Below are positions 46,208-55,013 of a stretch of DNA of 64,000 nt, piece by piece. The stretch spans positions 89,614-153,613 of the forward strand of contig FR899628.1 of NCBI GenBank assembly GCA_000437435.1, written 5' to 3'. The position numbers and the translations under genes were made by a program. Positions within the stretch are counted from its first letter, which is position 1, and every line of letters begins with the position of its first letter. The notes under the pieces are model-generated. The model ran no database searches. It was not told the DNA's origin and saw only the letters and a program-made list of their open reading frames with translations. Source of the stretch: Clostridium sp. CAG:768. GTDB lineage: Bacteria > Cyanobacteriota > Vampirovibrionia > Gastranaerophilales > Gastranaerophilaceae.

Positions 46208-47509
46208 TTAGCTTATTTTTGACAAATATTCAACAGAACGTTGAGAGATCAGTTCTGCTTTCAACTTTTTATTTTTACGCTCTTTTTTAGGTAGTACAAT
46301 AGGTGTTACAATTCCCCAGTTTGAATTTATAGGCTGGAATTTTTCATGACTCTCATCACTAATATATTGAGTTAATGCACCCAACATAGTTTCTTTAGGA
46401 AGTTCTAACAATTCATTATTATTAATAAATCGTGCCATATTAATTCCTGCAAGCATTCCTGTTGCAATTGATTCGGTATACCCTTCAGTACCTGTCAATT
46501 GACCTGCAAAAAACAAATCTTTTCGTTTTCTTGTCTGCAAAGATGCATTCAAAATCTTTGGAGAATTAATAAATGTATTTCTATGCATAACTCCATATCT
46601 TACAATATTTACATTTTCTAACCCTGGAATTGATTGAAGTAGTTCTTTTTGAGCTCCCCATTTCAAATTTGTTTGGAATCCCACAAGATTAAATAACGTT
46701 TTAGCAGAATTATCTTGTCTTAGTTGAACAACAGCATAATTTTCTTCTCCAGTACGTTTATCAATAAGTCCAACTGGCTTCATAGGTCCAAACCTTAACG
46801 TATCCACTCCACGAGAAGCTAACACTTCAATAGGTAGACAACTTTCAAAAAATTTAGCATTTTTTTCAAATTCTTTTAATTCTATTTTTGGGGCATTAAT
46901 CAATATATTATAAAAATTCTCGTATTCTTCTTTATTCATTGGACAATTAATATATGAAGCCTCACCTTTATCATATCTGCTTGCCCAAAAAGCTTTATCG
47001 AAATTTATACTGTCTTTTTCTACAATTGGAGCAATAGCATCAAAAAAATGAAGATGTTCGCTTTGTGTAAACTCTTTAATAGAATCAGCTAATTTATCAG
47101 AAGTCAAAGGACCAGATGCCATAATTGTATAACCTTCAGGAATTGATGTAACTTCATCTTTTATTATATTAATATTTTCATCAGCTTCTATTCTTTTGGT
47201 AACAGTTTCAGAAAAAAGTTCTCTATCAATAGCTAAAGCATTACCTGCAGGAACTGAACATTCTCTTGCAATAGTTATCAACTCTCCGCCAAGAATTTCC
47301 ATTTCTTTTTTCAATAATCCTGAAGCATTTGAACAATCAGAAGCTCCTAAACTATTTGAGCATACAAATTCTGCGAATTTATCAGTCTTATGCGCACCTG
47401 TAGATTTTTTAGGTCGCATTTCAAATAAATTAACTTTTAATCCTCTTTTTGAAAGCTGTAAAGCAGCTTCAGAACCAGCCAATCCGGCACCAATTACATT
47501 TATTTCCAT
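46208..47509 (-). CDS. trmFO: Methylenetetrahydrofolate--tRNA-(uracil-5-)-methyltransferase TrmFO
   Basis: The 433-residue flavoprotein makes ribothymidine at position 54 of tRNA using methylene-THF and FADH2. The N-terminal FAD site VIGAGLAGSEAALQL, FVCSNSLG, the conserved Cys in INCPMNKEEY and the C-terminal LFFAGQLTGTEGYTESIATG are diagnostic. It is full length. The downstream pilin-like gene 3 starts 27 bases after its stop, so some pilin transcription could come from this gene. Confidence 0.95.
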   Translation of the reverse strand: MEINVIGAGLAGSEAALQLSKRGLKVNLFEMRPKKSTGAHKTDKFAEFVCSNSLGASDCSNASGLLKKEMEILGGELITIARECSVPAGNALAIDRELFSETVTKRIEADENINIIKDEVTSIPEGYTIMASGPLTSDKLADSIKEFTQSEHLHFFDAIAPIVEKDSINFDKAFWASRYDKGEASYINCPMNKEEYENFYNILINAPKIELKEFEKNAKFFESCLPIEVLASRGVDTLRFGPMKPVGLIDKRTGEENYAVVQLRQDNSAKTLFNLVGFQTNLKWGAQKELLQSIPGLENVNIVRYGVMHRNTFINSPKILNASLQTRKRKDLFFAGQLTGTEGYTESIATGMLAGINMARFINNNELLELPKETMLGALTQYISDESHEKFQPINSNWGIVTPIVLPKKERKNKKLKAELISQRSVEYLSKIS

Positions 47510-47635
47510 AAGATGAGTTTATACCAGATAAAAAAGAGTGTCAATTTTAATAGACAATTGGGTGATTTTTTATCTATCATTAGAGTTTATTACAAATTTG
47601 TAAAATAATTATTATAATTGTAGTAAAAAACTTGC

Positions 47636-47665
47636 AACTTTTTTTAATATTAAGTATAATAAGTA
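47636..47665 (+). promoter_or_regulatory. Promoter of gene 47786
   Basis: TTGCAA and TATAAT separated by 17 bases, an almost ideal sigma-70-type pair, in the 269-base gap between trmFO and 47786. The leader of about 120 bases contains a further TAGCAA (47713) without the matching TTTAT. Confidence 0.6.
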
Positions 47666-47785
47666 CACTTAATACATTTATGACCTTTTGTTAATTTTTT
47701 GTAAAAATTCACTAGCAAAAAAGCAATAAGTGTAAAAGATCAGTTTTTAAATACATGTGTAGTTAGGAAAAATTAAAGTAGGGAT

Positions 47786-49843
47786 ATGGCAGTAAAAGCA
47801 ATCAATTCAACAATCAATGTTGCAAAACACAATAATCTTAAAGAACAAAATCAACAAAAACATCAACAAACATCTTTCACAGGTAGTTTTAACCCTGTTG
47901 TTACATTAATGGATGCTATAGACAAAGGTGGTTTTGCAGCTTCATTTATCGCTCAAGACGGTATCGGAATGGTTGCTCCAAGAATTTATGAAGGCTTAAA
48001 CCGTAATAGAGAAAAAGATGAAAACGGTAAAAAAATTGGGCCTTTAAACTGGGAATTTGCAAGAAGAGAAGGAATCAGAGAAATCTTAAGCGGACCTAGC
48101 GCATTCTTAATCCCTATGGGAATAATGGCTATAATAAAGAAAACATCTGGAACTGCAAACAATGTACACGTAAGCCATATTGAAGCTTTAGGACAAAATT
48201 TTGCAGACTACGCTGCAAAACATCCTGATCAATTAAAAAATTCATCAGAATTCAAAAAGGGTTATTATGCGCAAATTTTAGAAAATGCACTTGAAAATTC
48301 TACAGATGAAACATTTAATGGTGAACAATTAAAAGACAAAGCTAAAAGCTTTGCGGAAAAACTAGTTGATTCTGAAGAAAAACGCGCAAATAAAGATAAG
48401 AAAAATGCAAACAAACTTCAAGCTGAAATTGTTGACGAATATATGAAATTAAGAAAACAATATTCAGCTCCATCAGGTAACGAATTAGCAGTATCTCTTA
48501 AAGTTTCAGGTAAAGATAAACCTCTTGGAACTAATATAAGACAATTAGTTCAAAGTTTAACAGATTATTCAGGAGATGCTTTAGAAAAAGTTAATAAACA
48601 TTTAGAAAAACATGCAAATGGAAACATTGATGAATATATTAAGAAATTCAACACTCACAGAGCTGGCACAAGAGTACTTTCAAATTTAGGAATGTGGTCA
48701 GCAGTTGTAGGTTTCTATACTTTAATCCCTAAATTATACAACTTAGGTCTAAAACATGACCCAGGATTAAAAGGACTTGTAGAAGAAGGTGCTGAAAAAA
48801 CAGAAGATAAAGTAAAAGAAGACAAGAAAGCAGAAGCAAAAGATCAAACAAAAGATAAAAATGTAGCTTTCACTGGCGGAATTACTTCAATGGCTGGGAA
48901 AACAGCATTGAAAGACGGCGGCATTAGTAAAGTATTAAAGATTTTTGAATTCAACGGAGCATCAATGTCAGTACCAGCAATGCTTACATTGTTATTTGGC
49001 TTTTGCTTGCCTCCAAGATATATAAACGCAAAAAGTGACAAAGAACGTAAAGAAATTTTAGTTCGTGATATTTCAAGTTTTACAGCAATCTTATTTGGAG
49101 CAAAAGCACTATCTAGAGGTTTCTCTGACGTATTTGCAAATGCATCTGGTTTTGCATTAAATATAAAACCTGAAAATCATAACAAAAATTTCTTTAACAA
49201 ATTGAAAAACTATTTCACAGCAGGTTCTGGCGTTAATGTATTAAATAGTGAACAAATTGTATCTAAATATAGTAATGTTCAAGAATACCAAAATGGAATT
49301 AACGGATTCTTCAATTTCTTAGAAGAAAACGGTGGAAATGTAAAAAAAGTATTACTAAATGTTGATAAAACAGTAAAAGAAAATGCTGAAGAAATAATGA
49401 AAAATTTCAATGGACAATTTATAAAAGATGCAACAATTGAAGATATTCATAAAGCATTTGAAAAAGCTAAAGGCTCTGAAGCTCTTGAAAAAATTTACAC
49501 AGTATTCTCTACAAAAGACAACAAATTTGTTAATAGAGCAAAAACAATGAATAGTGCATTTGGATTTGCATCAACATTAATTCTTGTTCCAGCATTTATG
49601 ATGTGGCTTGCTAGATACTGTGAAAATATGACGAAAAAAGCTATTGCAAAAGAAAAAGAACAAAAAGTTGCCGCTACAGCAGTAAACACACAACCACAAA
49701 CAAAAACGAAAGAGGTATCAAATCAATCTCAAAACACCTCAACACAAACAAATTCACAAAACTCTGTAAATACAGCAACAACTGACGCATCGGCAATTAC
49801 AGCAACTAAAAAATTGTCAATGGCAGGTTTCTTAAATAAATAA
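47786..49843 (+). CDS. Lineage-specific large membrane protein with N-terminal SFTG motif
   Basis: A 685-residue protein. The polar N-terminus contains QTSFTGSFN (about residues 31-39), a second KNVAFTGGI lies near residue 360, and both fit the recurring [NSA]F[TGS]G motif. Hydrophobic segments lie near 110-125, 305-325, 390-410 and 595-615, separated by long charged helices. The first part (MDAIDKGGFAASFIAQDGIG) is loosely similar to proteins A and B at 44.1-45.3 kb. The tail is Gln/Thr/Asn-rich. A canonical TTGCAA-N17-TATAAT promoter precedes it. Function unknown. Confidence 0.75.
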   Translation: MAVKAINSTINVAKHNNLKEQNQQKHQQTSFTGSFNPVVTLMDAIDKGGFAASFIAQDGIGMVAPRIYEGLNRNREKDENGKKIGPLNWEFARREGIREILSGPSAFLIPMGIMAIIKKTSGTANNVHVSHIEALGQNFADYAAKHPDQLKNSSEFKKGYYAQILENALENSTDETFNGEQLKDKAKSFAEKLVDSEEKRANKDKKNANKLQAEIVDEYMKLRKQYSAPSGNELAVSLKVSGKDKPLGTNIRQLVQSLTDYSGDALEKVNKHLEKHANGNIDEYIKKFNTHRAGTRVLSNLGMWSAVVGFYTLIPKLYNLGLKHDPGLKGLVEEGAEKTEDKVKEDKKAEAKDQTKDKNVAFTGGITSMAGKTALKDGGISKVLKIFEFNGASMSVPAMLTLLFGFCLPPRYINAKSDKERKEILVRDISSFTAILFGAKALSRGFSDVFANASGFALNIKPENHNKNFFNKLKNYFTAGSGVNVLNSEQIVSKYSNVQEYQNGINGFFNFLEENGGNVKKVLLNVDKTVKENAEEIMKNFNGQFIKDATIEDIHKAFEKAKGSEALEKIYTVFSTKDNKFVNRAKTMNSAFGFASTLILVPAFMMWLARYCENMTKKAIAKEKEQKVAATAVNTQPQTKTKEVSNQSQNTSTQTNSQNSVNTATTDASAITATKKLSMAGFLNK

Positions 49844-49849
49844 TATACA

Positions 49850-49877
49850 AAAAATCCGGAATAATACCGGATTTTTT
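49850..49877. terminator. Rho-independent terminator
   Basis: AAAAATCCGG and CCGGATTTTTT with a 7-base loop, directly after gene 47786; usable in both directions (convergent with pilin-like gene 4). Confidence 0.85.
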
Positions 49878-49901
49878 ATTTAATTATTACTTCAATCATA
49901 T

Positions 49902-50635
49902 CTATTTCAATCTAAATGAATAATCTTTTGGAATTTTCCAATTATTATACATTATTAATGCTGCACAATGTCTAGGATATTGAGCATCCTTATTACAAGA
50001 ATAAACATATTTAGAATCTGTTAACGATTCAGCATTAACCTCTTTGTTTTTTAATTCTCCACTTATATAAGGCTGAAAAGGAGTATTTGTATACAATCTA
50101 TTGCCAGGCGGATCTGCAGTACTAAATTGAAATGAAAAAGATGAACGTCCAAAATCTTTTGTTAAGCATCCTTGATTTTGATATTGCCCCGTCCAATTTT
50201 CTGCGTTAGGATAATAACAAAAATTCATCCAAAAACCCCAATGAACGCAAGCTTTAGCTATTAATAATGAGCCATCTGCCAAATAGAGTCGCCTCAATGT
50301 ACAAGAAGCACTGCCATCATAAGATGGAGCTACATCAATAACATTTAAATAAGGAATAAAATATTTTTCAATAGCTCCTGTTCCATTAGGACCTGATTCC
50401 CAAGTATGATAATCACCATAATCAAGTTCTGCTTTTTTTATAGCTTGATTCACTGTAGTATATATCTTTTTTAATGATGTTTCTACCTCTCGTTTTTTAT
50501 AATTTTGAATAAGAGTAGGAATTGTTAATGCTGCTACAACTCCAATTATACCTAAAGTAATTAACACTTCTGCAAGTGTAAATGCTTGAGCAGAGCCTAA
50601 ATTACGCCCCCCCCCCGATTTTCAAATCTTTTCAT
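49902..50635 (-). CDS. Type IV pilin-like protein; poly-G tract puts start out of frame (OFF as assembled)
   Basis: The pilin frame encodes AFTLAEVLITLGIIGVVAAL and ends with CAALIMYNNWKIPKDYSF. The ATG at 50635, with GAAAGGAGC upstream, reads MKRFENRGGGVI and stops with the ten G present. Eleven G give MKRFENRGGGRNLGSAQA followed by FTLAE, 244 residues. No start codon precedes the FTLAE signature in the pilin frame as assembled. Several Cys in the mature part could form disulfides. Confidence 0.75.
50607..50616 (-). repeat. Poly-G(10) tract in pilin-like gene 4
   Basis: Ten C on the plus strand, context TCG10C, seven codons after the start. Nearly identical 5' end to pilin-like gene 1. Confidence 0.95.
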
Positions 50636-50689
50636 AACTAGCTCCTTTCTTTTCAATTATTATAACATATTACCTAACTATTCTCAATA

Positions 50690-50722
50690 AAAAAAAAGAA
50701 CCTTATACAAGGTTCTTTTTTT
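50690..50722. terminator. Bidirectional terminator
   Basis: AAAAAGAACCTT and AAGGTTCTTTTTTT with an ATAC loop, following the DUF1858 gene on the minus strand and preceding the pilin-like gene 4 promoter (TGTTATAATAAT at about 50655-50666). Confidence 0.85.
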
Positions 50723-50733
50723 ATTCAAAATTA

Positions 50734-50937
50734 TTAATCTTCAATTAAAGCATTAATATCATCTACCATAGCATCAGGATCAAAGCCATGAACTTTTGCT
50801 CCTGCTTCTAAGTTTTCAAAATGAGCAGCTGCACAACCAATACAGCCTAGTCCGTATTTTTGAAAAACTGCTACACTTTCAGGACAAATTTGAACAATGT
50901 CCATAATATTCATATCTTTAGTAATTTTTTGAGCCAT
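50734..50937 (-). CDS. DUF1858 domain protein (CxxC)
   Basis: A 67-residue protein made only of a DUF1858 domain: ITKDMNIMDIVQICPESVAVFQKYGLGCIGC, with Cys32 and Cys35 in a CxxC and Cys18 nearby. Such small proteins are linked to iron-sulfur or hybrid-cluster proteins and redox enzymes. AGGAGAT precedes the ATG. No redox partner is encoded beside it. Confidence 0.9.
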   Translation of the reverse strand: MAQKITKDMNIMDIVQICPESVAVFQKYGLGCIGCAAAHFENLEAGAKVHGFDPDAMVDDINALIED

Positions 50938-51016
50938 AATAACATCTCCTTATATTGACTTTATGTATAACTTCATTAAATACATTATACAATAAAAAAG
51001 AAGGATCTGTATTTTT

Positions 51017-51178
51017 ATGGAATTTTTAAAAAACTTATTTAAAGATGATGAAAAAATAATAGGATTGTGCAGTTTCAAGAAAAAAGAAACAACAAAAATC
51101 TATTCATTTACACCACAATTCAGTGCAACAAAACTAATTTACAGCACAAATACAAAAAACAACTTCCTTTTATCCTAA
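51017..51178 (+). CDS. Possible 53-residue protein
   Basis: An ATG at 51017 with GAAGGAT nine bases upstream opens a 53-codon frame beginning MEFLKNLFKDDEKIIGLCSF. It has an amphipathic N-terminus and a Ser/Thr-rich end containing PQFSATKL. It converges with the small gene at 51367 by nine bases. There is no recognised family; the ribosome site and acidic/basic composition like its neighbours support coding. Confidence 0.45.
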   Translation: MEFLKNLFKDDEKIIGLCSFKKKETTKIYSFTPQFSATKLIYSTNTKNNFLLS

Positions 51179-51367
51179 ACAGTATAGTCTTGTACCCTTT
51201 GTTGGGTCATTTAATGCATTAGGAGTAACAATACCATTAGGACGATTAGGATTTGCTTCTCCAAAATTGAAAGTATTTTTAACGAAATTATTTTCGACCC
51301 TTGCACTTTGGTAAGGATTTGAAACTGCTTTTAATCCATTTATTCCAAATAATTTTTGTATAGACAT
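51170..51367 (-). CDS. Small protein with NFGEA motif, unknown function
   Basis: A 65-residue protein (MSIQKLFGINGLKAV...) containing NTFNFGEANP (about residues 32-41), an instance of the recurring [NS]F[GTS][GA] motif. Asn/Pro-rich and probably unstructured. A GGGG ribosome site precedes the ATG and a GCAA/TTTAT box lies further upstream. Function unknown. Confidence 0.6.
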   Translation of the reverse strand: MSIQKLFGINGLKAVSNPYQSARVENNFVKNTFNFGEANPNRPNGIVTPNALNDPTKGTRLYCLG

Positions 51368-51398
51368 AAAATTTTACCCCATAATTTCCCTTATTTAT

Positions 51399-51427
51399 AT
51401 AAAGAAAATTATGGAACAAAAATTGCC
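51399..51427 (-). promoter_or_regulatory. GCAA/TTTAT box upstream of gene 51367
   Basis: On the minus strand GGCAATTTTT (51427 downward) and CTTTATATA lie 24 bases apart from GGCAA to TTTAT, the same layout as at 11430 and 58841. Confidence 0.45.
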
Positions 51428-51443
51428 TAATTATAAAGAAATA

Positions 51444-51647
51444 TTAAGCTAATAAGTCTAAATGTCTAGCTTGAGTTTCACTACCGATAACTCTCGGATG
51501 ATTCAAATTATAATCACTATTTGTCTGTTGAGCAAACAATCCTGTATTAAAGATATTTACACTTTTATTTTGTCGGTTATTTTCAAATAAATTAACCGGA
51601 TTTACTCTAAAAATATTTGTTGGTTGTATAGCTTCAATTCCGTTCAT
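51444..51647 (-). CDS. Small Asn-rich protein of unknown function
   Basis: A 67-residue protein starting MNGIEAIQPTNIFRV at the ATG 51647, which is correctly spaced from GAGG; the TTG at 51659 overlaps that site. Asn/Gln-rich, no membrane span, no family. It lies just upstream of the small gene 51367 on the same strand and may be related in role. Confidence 0.6.
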   Translation of the reverse strand: MNGIEAIQPTNIFRVNPVNLFENNRQNKSVNIFNTGLFAQQTNSDYNLNHPRVIGSETQARHLDLLA

Positions 51648-51727
51648 AAATGACCTCAAATAAAATAAAACCTGAAAATAAAAATATTTTCAAGTTTTAA
51701 TAATTTTGTTACAAATTTTACAATTAA

Positions 51728-52243
51728 TTACTGATCACTTTCATGGTGTTCATTATCTTTCATAAGTTTTGCAAAATCTGAAGGTTTGATACTTTGAACA
51801 AACTTTTTAAATTCTTGAGCTTCTTCTTCATCTTTAGCAGAATCTGTTGATACTGATCCGTTTGAAATAACATTTGCTGTAACAAAAATCGGAGCATCAA
51901 CACGAATTGCAACAGCAATAGCATCAGAAGGGCGAGAATCGATTTCTAATATTTCACCATTTTCATTAGATAAGAATAAAGTTGCATAATAAGTATCTTT
52001 TTCTACATCATTAATTTCAACTTTATCAAGATTATAACCAGTTTTTTCAATAATATTAATAATCAAATCGTGAGTCATTGGACGAGCGACAGTAAGATTT
52101 TCAATTTTTCTTATAATTGCACTAGCTTCAGCTGACCCAATCCAAATAGGCAAAGCCTTTCTATTTTCTTTATCATGTAAAACTACAATAGGAGAACCAG
52201 TTCTTGTATCAAGGGCAATCCCCATAACTTTCATTTCAATCAT
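51728..52243 (-). CDS. Bifunctional nuclease family protein (DUF151)
   Basis: The 171-residue protein matches the DUF151/bifunctional nuclease family: MKVMGIALDTRTGSPIVVLHD, LPIWIGSAEASAI, RPMTHDLI and IDSRPSDAIAVAIR are the conserved blocks. The acidic C-terminal tail is usual. Characterised members degrade RNA and DNA; the cellular role is unclear. Confidence 0.92.
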   Translation of the reverse strand: MIEMKVMGIALDTRTGSPIVVLHDKENRKALPIWIGSAEASAIIRKIENLTVARPMTHDLIINIIEKTGYNLDKVEINDVEKDTYYATLFLSNENGEILEIDSRPSDAIAVAIRVDAPIFVTANVISNGSVSTDSAKDEEEAQEFKKFVQSIKPSDFAKLMKDNEHHESDQ

Positions 52244-52405
52244 CTTAAAAAGCCTTTCTTAATCATTTATCAATATTCTATCTTAATACTAAATAACGGT
52301 CAAGAGTAAAGTAAAAAAATAAAATATTTACGAAATAAAATATTTATGTTATTATAAAGATATGCACATGTTGCAACATTAAGTTGTGAAAATTAAATAG
52401 GAAAT

Positions 52406-52494
52406 GGAGTAATGGCCGAGTGGCTGAAGGCGGCACCCTGCTAAGGTGTTATGTGGGGCAACCTGCATCTAGGGTTCAAATCCCTATTACTCCG
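52406..52494 (+). tRNA. tRNA-Ser (anticodon GCU)
   Basis: Acceptor arms GGAGTAA/TTACTCC pair perfectly with discriminator G (52494). The anticodon stem GCACC/GGTGT encloses CTGCTAA, with anticodon GCT at 52440-52442. There is a long variable arm (TATGTGGGGCAACCTGCATC) as in class II serine tRNAs, and the T-loop GGTTCAAAT is intact. It is followed by T6 and then by a terminator. The 3' CCA is not encoded. An accessory island begins just downstream. Confidence 0.97.
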
Positions 52495-52539
52495 TTTTTT
52501 AGTATATAAAGCATATCAAGTGCAAGTTATAAGTTTCAG

Positions 52540-52566
52540 AAAATGCCCGAATTTCGGGCATTTTTT
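52540..52566 (+). terminator. Terminator after tRNA-Ser
   Basis: AAATGCCCG and CGGGCATTTTTT form an 8-9 bp stem, 45 bases after the tRNA. Confidence 0.8.
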
Positions 52567-52644
52567 ATTATTAATATCATATTTTGAGACTTAATTTATG
52601 TTCATTTGTTAAGATCTATACCGAAAATTCAAAAAAGTCTCAGA

Positions 52645-52783
52645 CTAGATTTTTCGAAGTGCAAGCTTATCTTGTTAATTATTTCATTTCTAAAAACTTT
52701 TTACAAGTTAAGATTACATAGATGCTTGTATTAAAATTATCCATTATAACAAATGTATCTAGACTTGTTATCTAGATTTTCGA
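52645..52783. repeat. Short direct repeats downstream of the recombinase gene
   Basis: CTAGATTTTTCGA (52645-52657) and CTAGATTTTCGA (52772-52783) are near-identical direct repeats in the 313-base gap between tRNA-Ser and the recombinase stop. TCTAGA also occurs twice around 52758-52776. They may be remnants of recombinase sites; nothing else is seen in this gap. Confidence 0.35.
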
Positions 52784-52807
52784 GTAAAAATTTGATAATT
52801 AAAATTA

Positions 52808-54382
52808 TTAAAGTTTTGCAAACTCGTATAGCTTTTTTACAGTAATTTCTGCAGCTTGTCTTCCATTTAAAACATCTTCTACAATATTAGGAGGTAAAAA
52901 TCTTAAATTCATTAATCTGTAAATATATGTACTCTTTTTCTGTTCTGGGGATAACTTTTCTTCTTTCCATAATTTATAATAATAAAAGCCTTTTATTATT
53001 GCATTTATTAAAGTAGAATTGTATTTAACTTCATCTCCTATAATTAGTTTATTACCATGGCTTGGAGTTGAAACTATTTTTATATCTTTTTTAATTATGA
53101 TAAATTCAGTATCTTGAATATTTATGGGTATTTCTTTATTGTAAGCTAGATTTTCTAAAATCTTAATTGTTATATTTTTATTTAATTCTAATTCAATATT
53201 GTCTTTAGATATTATCACTTTATGTACAATTAATCGTATTATCTGATCATTGAGCTTTAAATTTTCAAGAGAACTTAAAATTGTATTCTGGACCTCTAAT
53301 GTATAATTGTTTAAATATGGTTGAATGTTAGTTTTATCCGAAATTAAAGCTGCTATTTCCTGTTTTACAATGTTTTCAATTTCATCTCCTGGAATTTTAT
53401 TTACTGAACCCGCAAGGTCTCTTTTATGTTTGATATTAGCTTGTGATACATAATAACGATAACGCTTCTTGTGACGATTATAACTATATGTAGGAGACAT
53501 ATAGTTTCCTTTATCATCAAATAATTTAGAACTTAATAAGGCATATTGATTATTATTTGTTGCATATTTCCTTTCACCTTTATTGTTTTTGATCCCTTGT
53601 TGCACTCTTTCAAATAAATCAGGCTCTATGATTCCATTATGTAAGCCTTCATATTCTTCATTTTTATAGGTAATTTTACCAATATAAACTTTATTATTTA
53701 GAATTTTTGAAATATGTCCAACACTAAAAATTTTACCATTCACTGTTTTTATATTATTTTCTTCTAGATATTTTTGAAGTTTTATACTTGAACCGAGTTC
53801 TAAATACTTGTTAAATATTAATCTAACTATCTGTGCTTGTTCTGGAACTTCTACTAAAGTCCCGTTTTCTTTTTTATAGCCTAATGGGGCTGTTCCATGA
53901 AGAAACATTCCTTTTTTACGAGAAGCAGCAAATTTATCTCTTAATCTTTCACTTGTAACTTCTCTTTCAAATTGTGCAAATGACAATAACATATTTAAAG
54001 TTAAACGTCCCATAGATGTTGTAGTATTAAACTGTTGAGTAATGGATACAAAAGAAGTTGCGTGTTTATCAAATATATTAACAATTTTTGCGAAATCCAT
54101 TAATGAACGTGTAAGTCTGTCAACTTTATAAACTACAACTATATCTATTTTATCCATTTTTATATCTTCTAAAAGTTCTTTAAATGCTGGTCTATCAATT
54201 GTTCCACCAGAAAAGCCTCCGTCATTATATTGTTTGTTAACTAGAATCCAACCTTCGTGTTTTTGAGAATTAATATATGATTCGCAAGCTTCTCTCTGTG
54301 CATCAAGAGAGTTAAAATCTTGTTCAAGACCTTCTTCTGATGATTTTCTAGTATATATTGCGCATCTGATTTTTTTAATCAT
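52808..54382 (-). CDS. Large serine recombinase (site-specific integrase/resolvase family)
   Basis: The 524-residue enzyme has the N-terminal resolvase domain with catalytic Ser14 in YTRKSSEE, and QYNDGGFSGGTIDRPAF and VVYKVDRLTRS (catalytic Arg region). A recombinase domain (GTAPLGYKKENG, VEVPEQAQIVRLIF), a zinc-ribbon-like/coiled-coil part (about 270-400) and a C-terminal region follow. Such enzymes integrate and excise mobile elements between short att sites. It overlaps the DUF2924 gene by four bases. It is full length and probably active. Confidence 0.92.
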   Translation of the reverse strand: MIKKIRCAIYTRKSSEEGLEQDFNSLDAQREACESYINSQKHEGWILVNKQYNDGGFSGGTIDRPAFKELLEDIKMDKIDIVVVYKVDRLTRSLMDFAKIVNIFDKHATSFVSITQQFNTTTSMGRLTLNMLLSFAQFEREVTSERLRDKFAASRKKGMFLHGTAPLGYKKENGTLVEVPEQAQIVRLIFNKYLELGSSIKLQKYLEENNIKTVNGKIFSVGHISKILNNKVYIGKITYKNEEYEGLHNGIIEPDLFERVQQGIKNNKGERKYATNNNQYALLSSKLFDDKGNYMSPTYSYNRHKKRYRYYVSQANIKHKRDLAGSVNKIPGDEIENIVKQEIAALISDKTNIQPYLNNYTLEVQNTILSSLENLKLNDQIIRLIVHKVIISKDNIELELNKNITIKILENLAYNKEIPINIQDTEFIIIKKDIKIVSTPSHGNKLIIGDEVKYNSTLINAIIKGFYYYKLWKEEKLSPEQKKSTYIYRLMNLRFLPPNIVEDVLNGRQAAEITVKKLYEFAKL

Positions 54383-54711
54383 TTACATACTCCGAAGAAT
54401 CTTTTTCCGTTCCATCTAGTCCCAGTAATTTCATAAGCAATTGCAGAAAGACTTTTATAAATTTTATTATTATAATAAAAGCCTTGTTCTAGAGCTTTTA
54501 CTTCATGTATTTTCCCATTATATTCTCTTAGAAATCGCTTCCCTATTAGTGTAGCTTTTGATTGCATCGTATTCAAAGTACAATCAATTAAAGTGGATTT
54601 AGCCTCAAATTTCAAAACTAATTTATCTATTTGCTTCTTTAATTCTGGAGAAAAATCATGATATTTTTCTTTCCATCGTTCCATTTTTCTATCAAGCAGT
54701 TTGTTATTCAT
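54379..54711 (-). CDS. DUF2924 family protein
   Basis: The 110-residue protein carries the DUF2924 pattern in its second half: LIGKRFLREYNGKIHEVKAL, YKSLSAIAYEITGTRWNGKRFFG. The family is typical of mobile elements and usually sits next to a serine recombinase, as here (four-base overlap). The ATG at 54711 with AAAGGA is preferred over the upstream TTG/ATG positions. It probably assists recombination or DNA binding. Confidence 0.85.
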   Translation of the reverse strand: MNNKLLDRKMERWKEKYHDFSPELKKQIDKLVLKFEAKSTLIDCTLNTMQSKATLIGKRFLREYNGKIHEVKALEQGFYYNNKIYKSLSAIAYEITGTRWNGKRFFGVCK

Positions 54712-54783
54712 GTTAAATCCTTTATGTATTAGCATTTATCGCTCTTTATTCTTGCAATATCAAGGGTAAAGACACAAATTGTA

Positions 54784-54933
54784 TCATTTTAGTTCAATAT
54801 AATAACCGTCTTCTTGATCAGGCCTTCGGATAAATAAATATTTACCTGCGATATAAATATTTACACTTTTATTTTCAGGATCTAAGTTTTTAATTTCCAT
54901 TAAAGCATTAATAAGATCTTCTAAATATGCCAT
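54784..54933 (-). CDS. 49-residue protein of the recombinase module
   Basis: A frame from ATG 54933 (AAAGGA upstream) to TGA at 54784 encodes MAYLEDLINALMEIKNLDPE and a strand-rich end (SVNIYIAGKYLFIRRP). The ribosome site and acidic, compact composition support coding. It lies between DUF2924 and the KAP NTPase on the same strand. No family name can be given. Confidence 0.6.
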   Translation of the reverse strand: MAYLEDLINALMEIKNLDPENKSVNIYIAGKYLFIRRPDQEDGYYIELK

Positions 54934-55013
54934 AATAAATCCTTTCAAGTTTCGTAGTTACATACATCACTCAAAAGGATTTTTTTGCAAGTATAAAATA
55001 ACTTTTATAAGAA

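Noticed and set aside
52808..54735. tRNA-Ser as the integration site used by the recombinase
   Set aside because: Large serine recombinases rarely use tRNA genes, and no duplicated tRNA 3' end was found on the far side of the island (58.2-58.4 kb); the adjacency may be chance.
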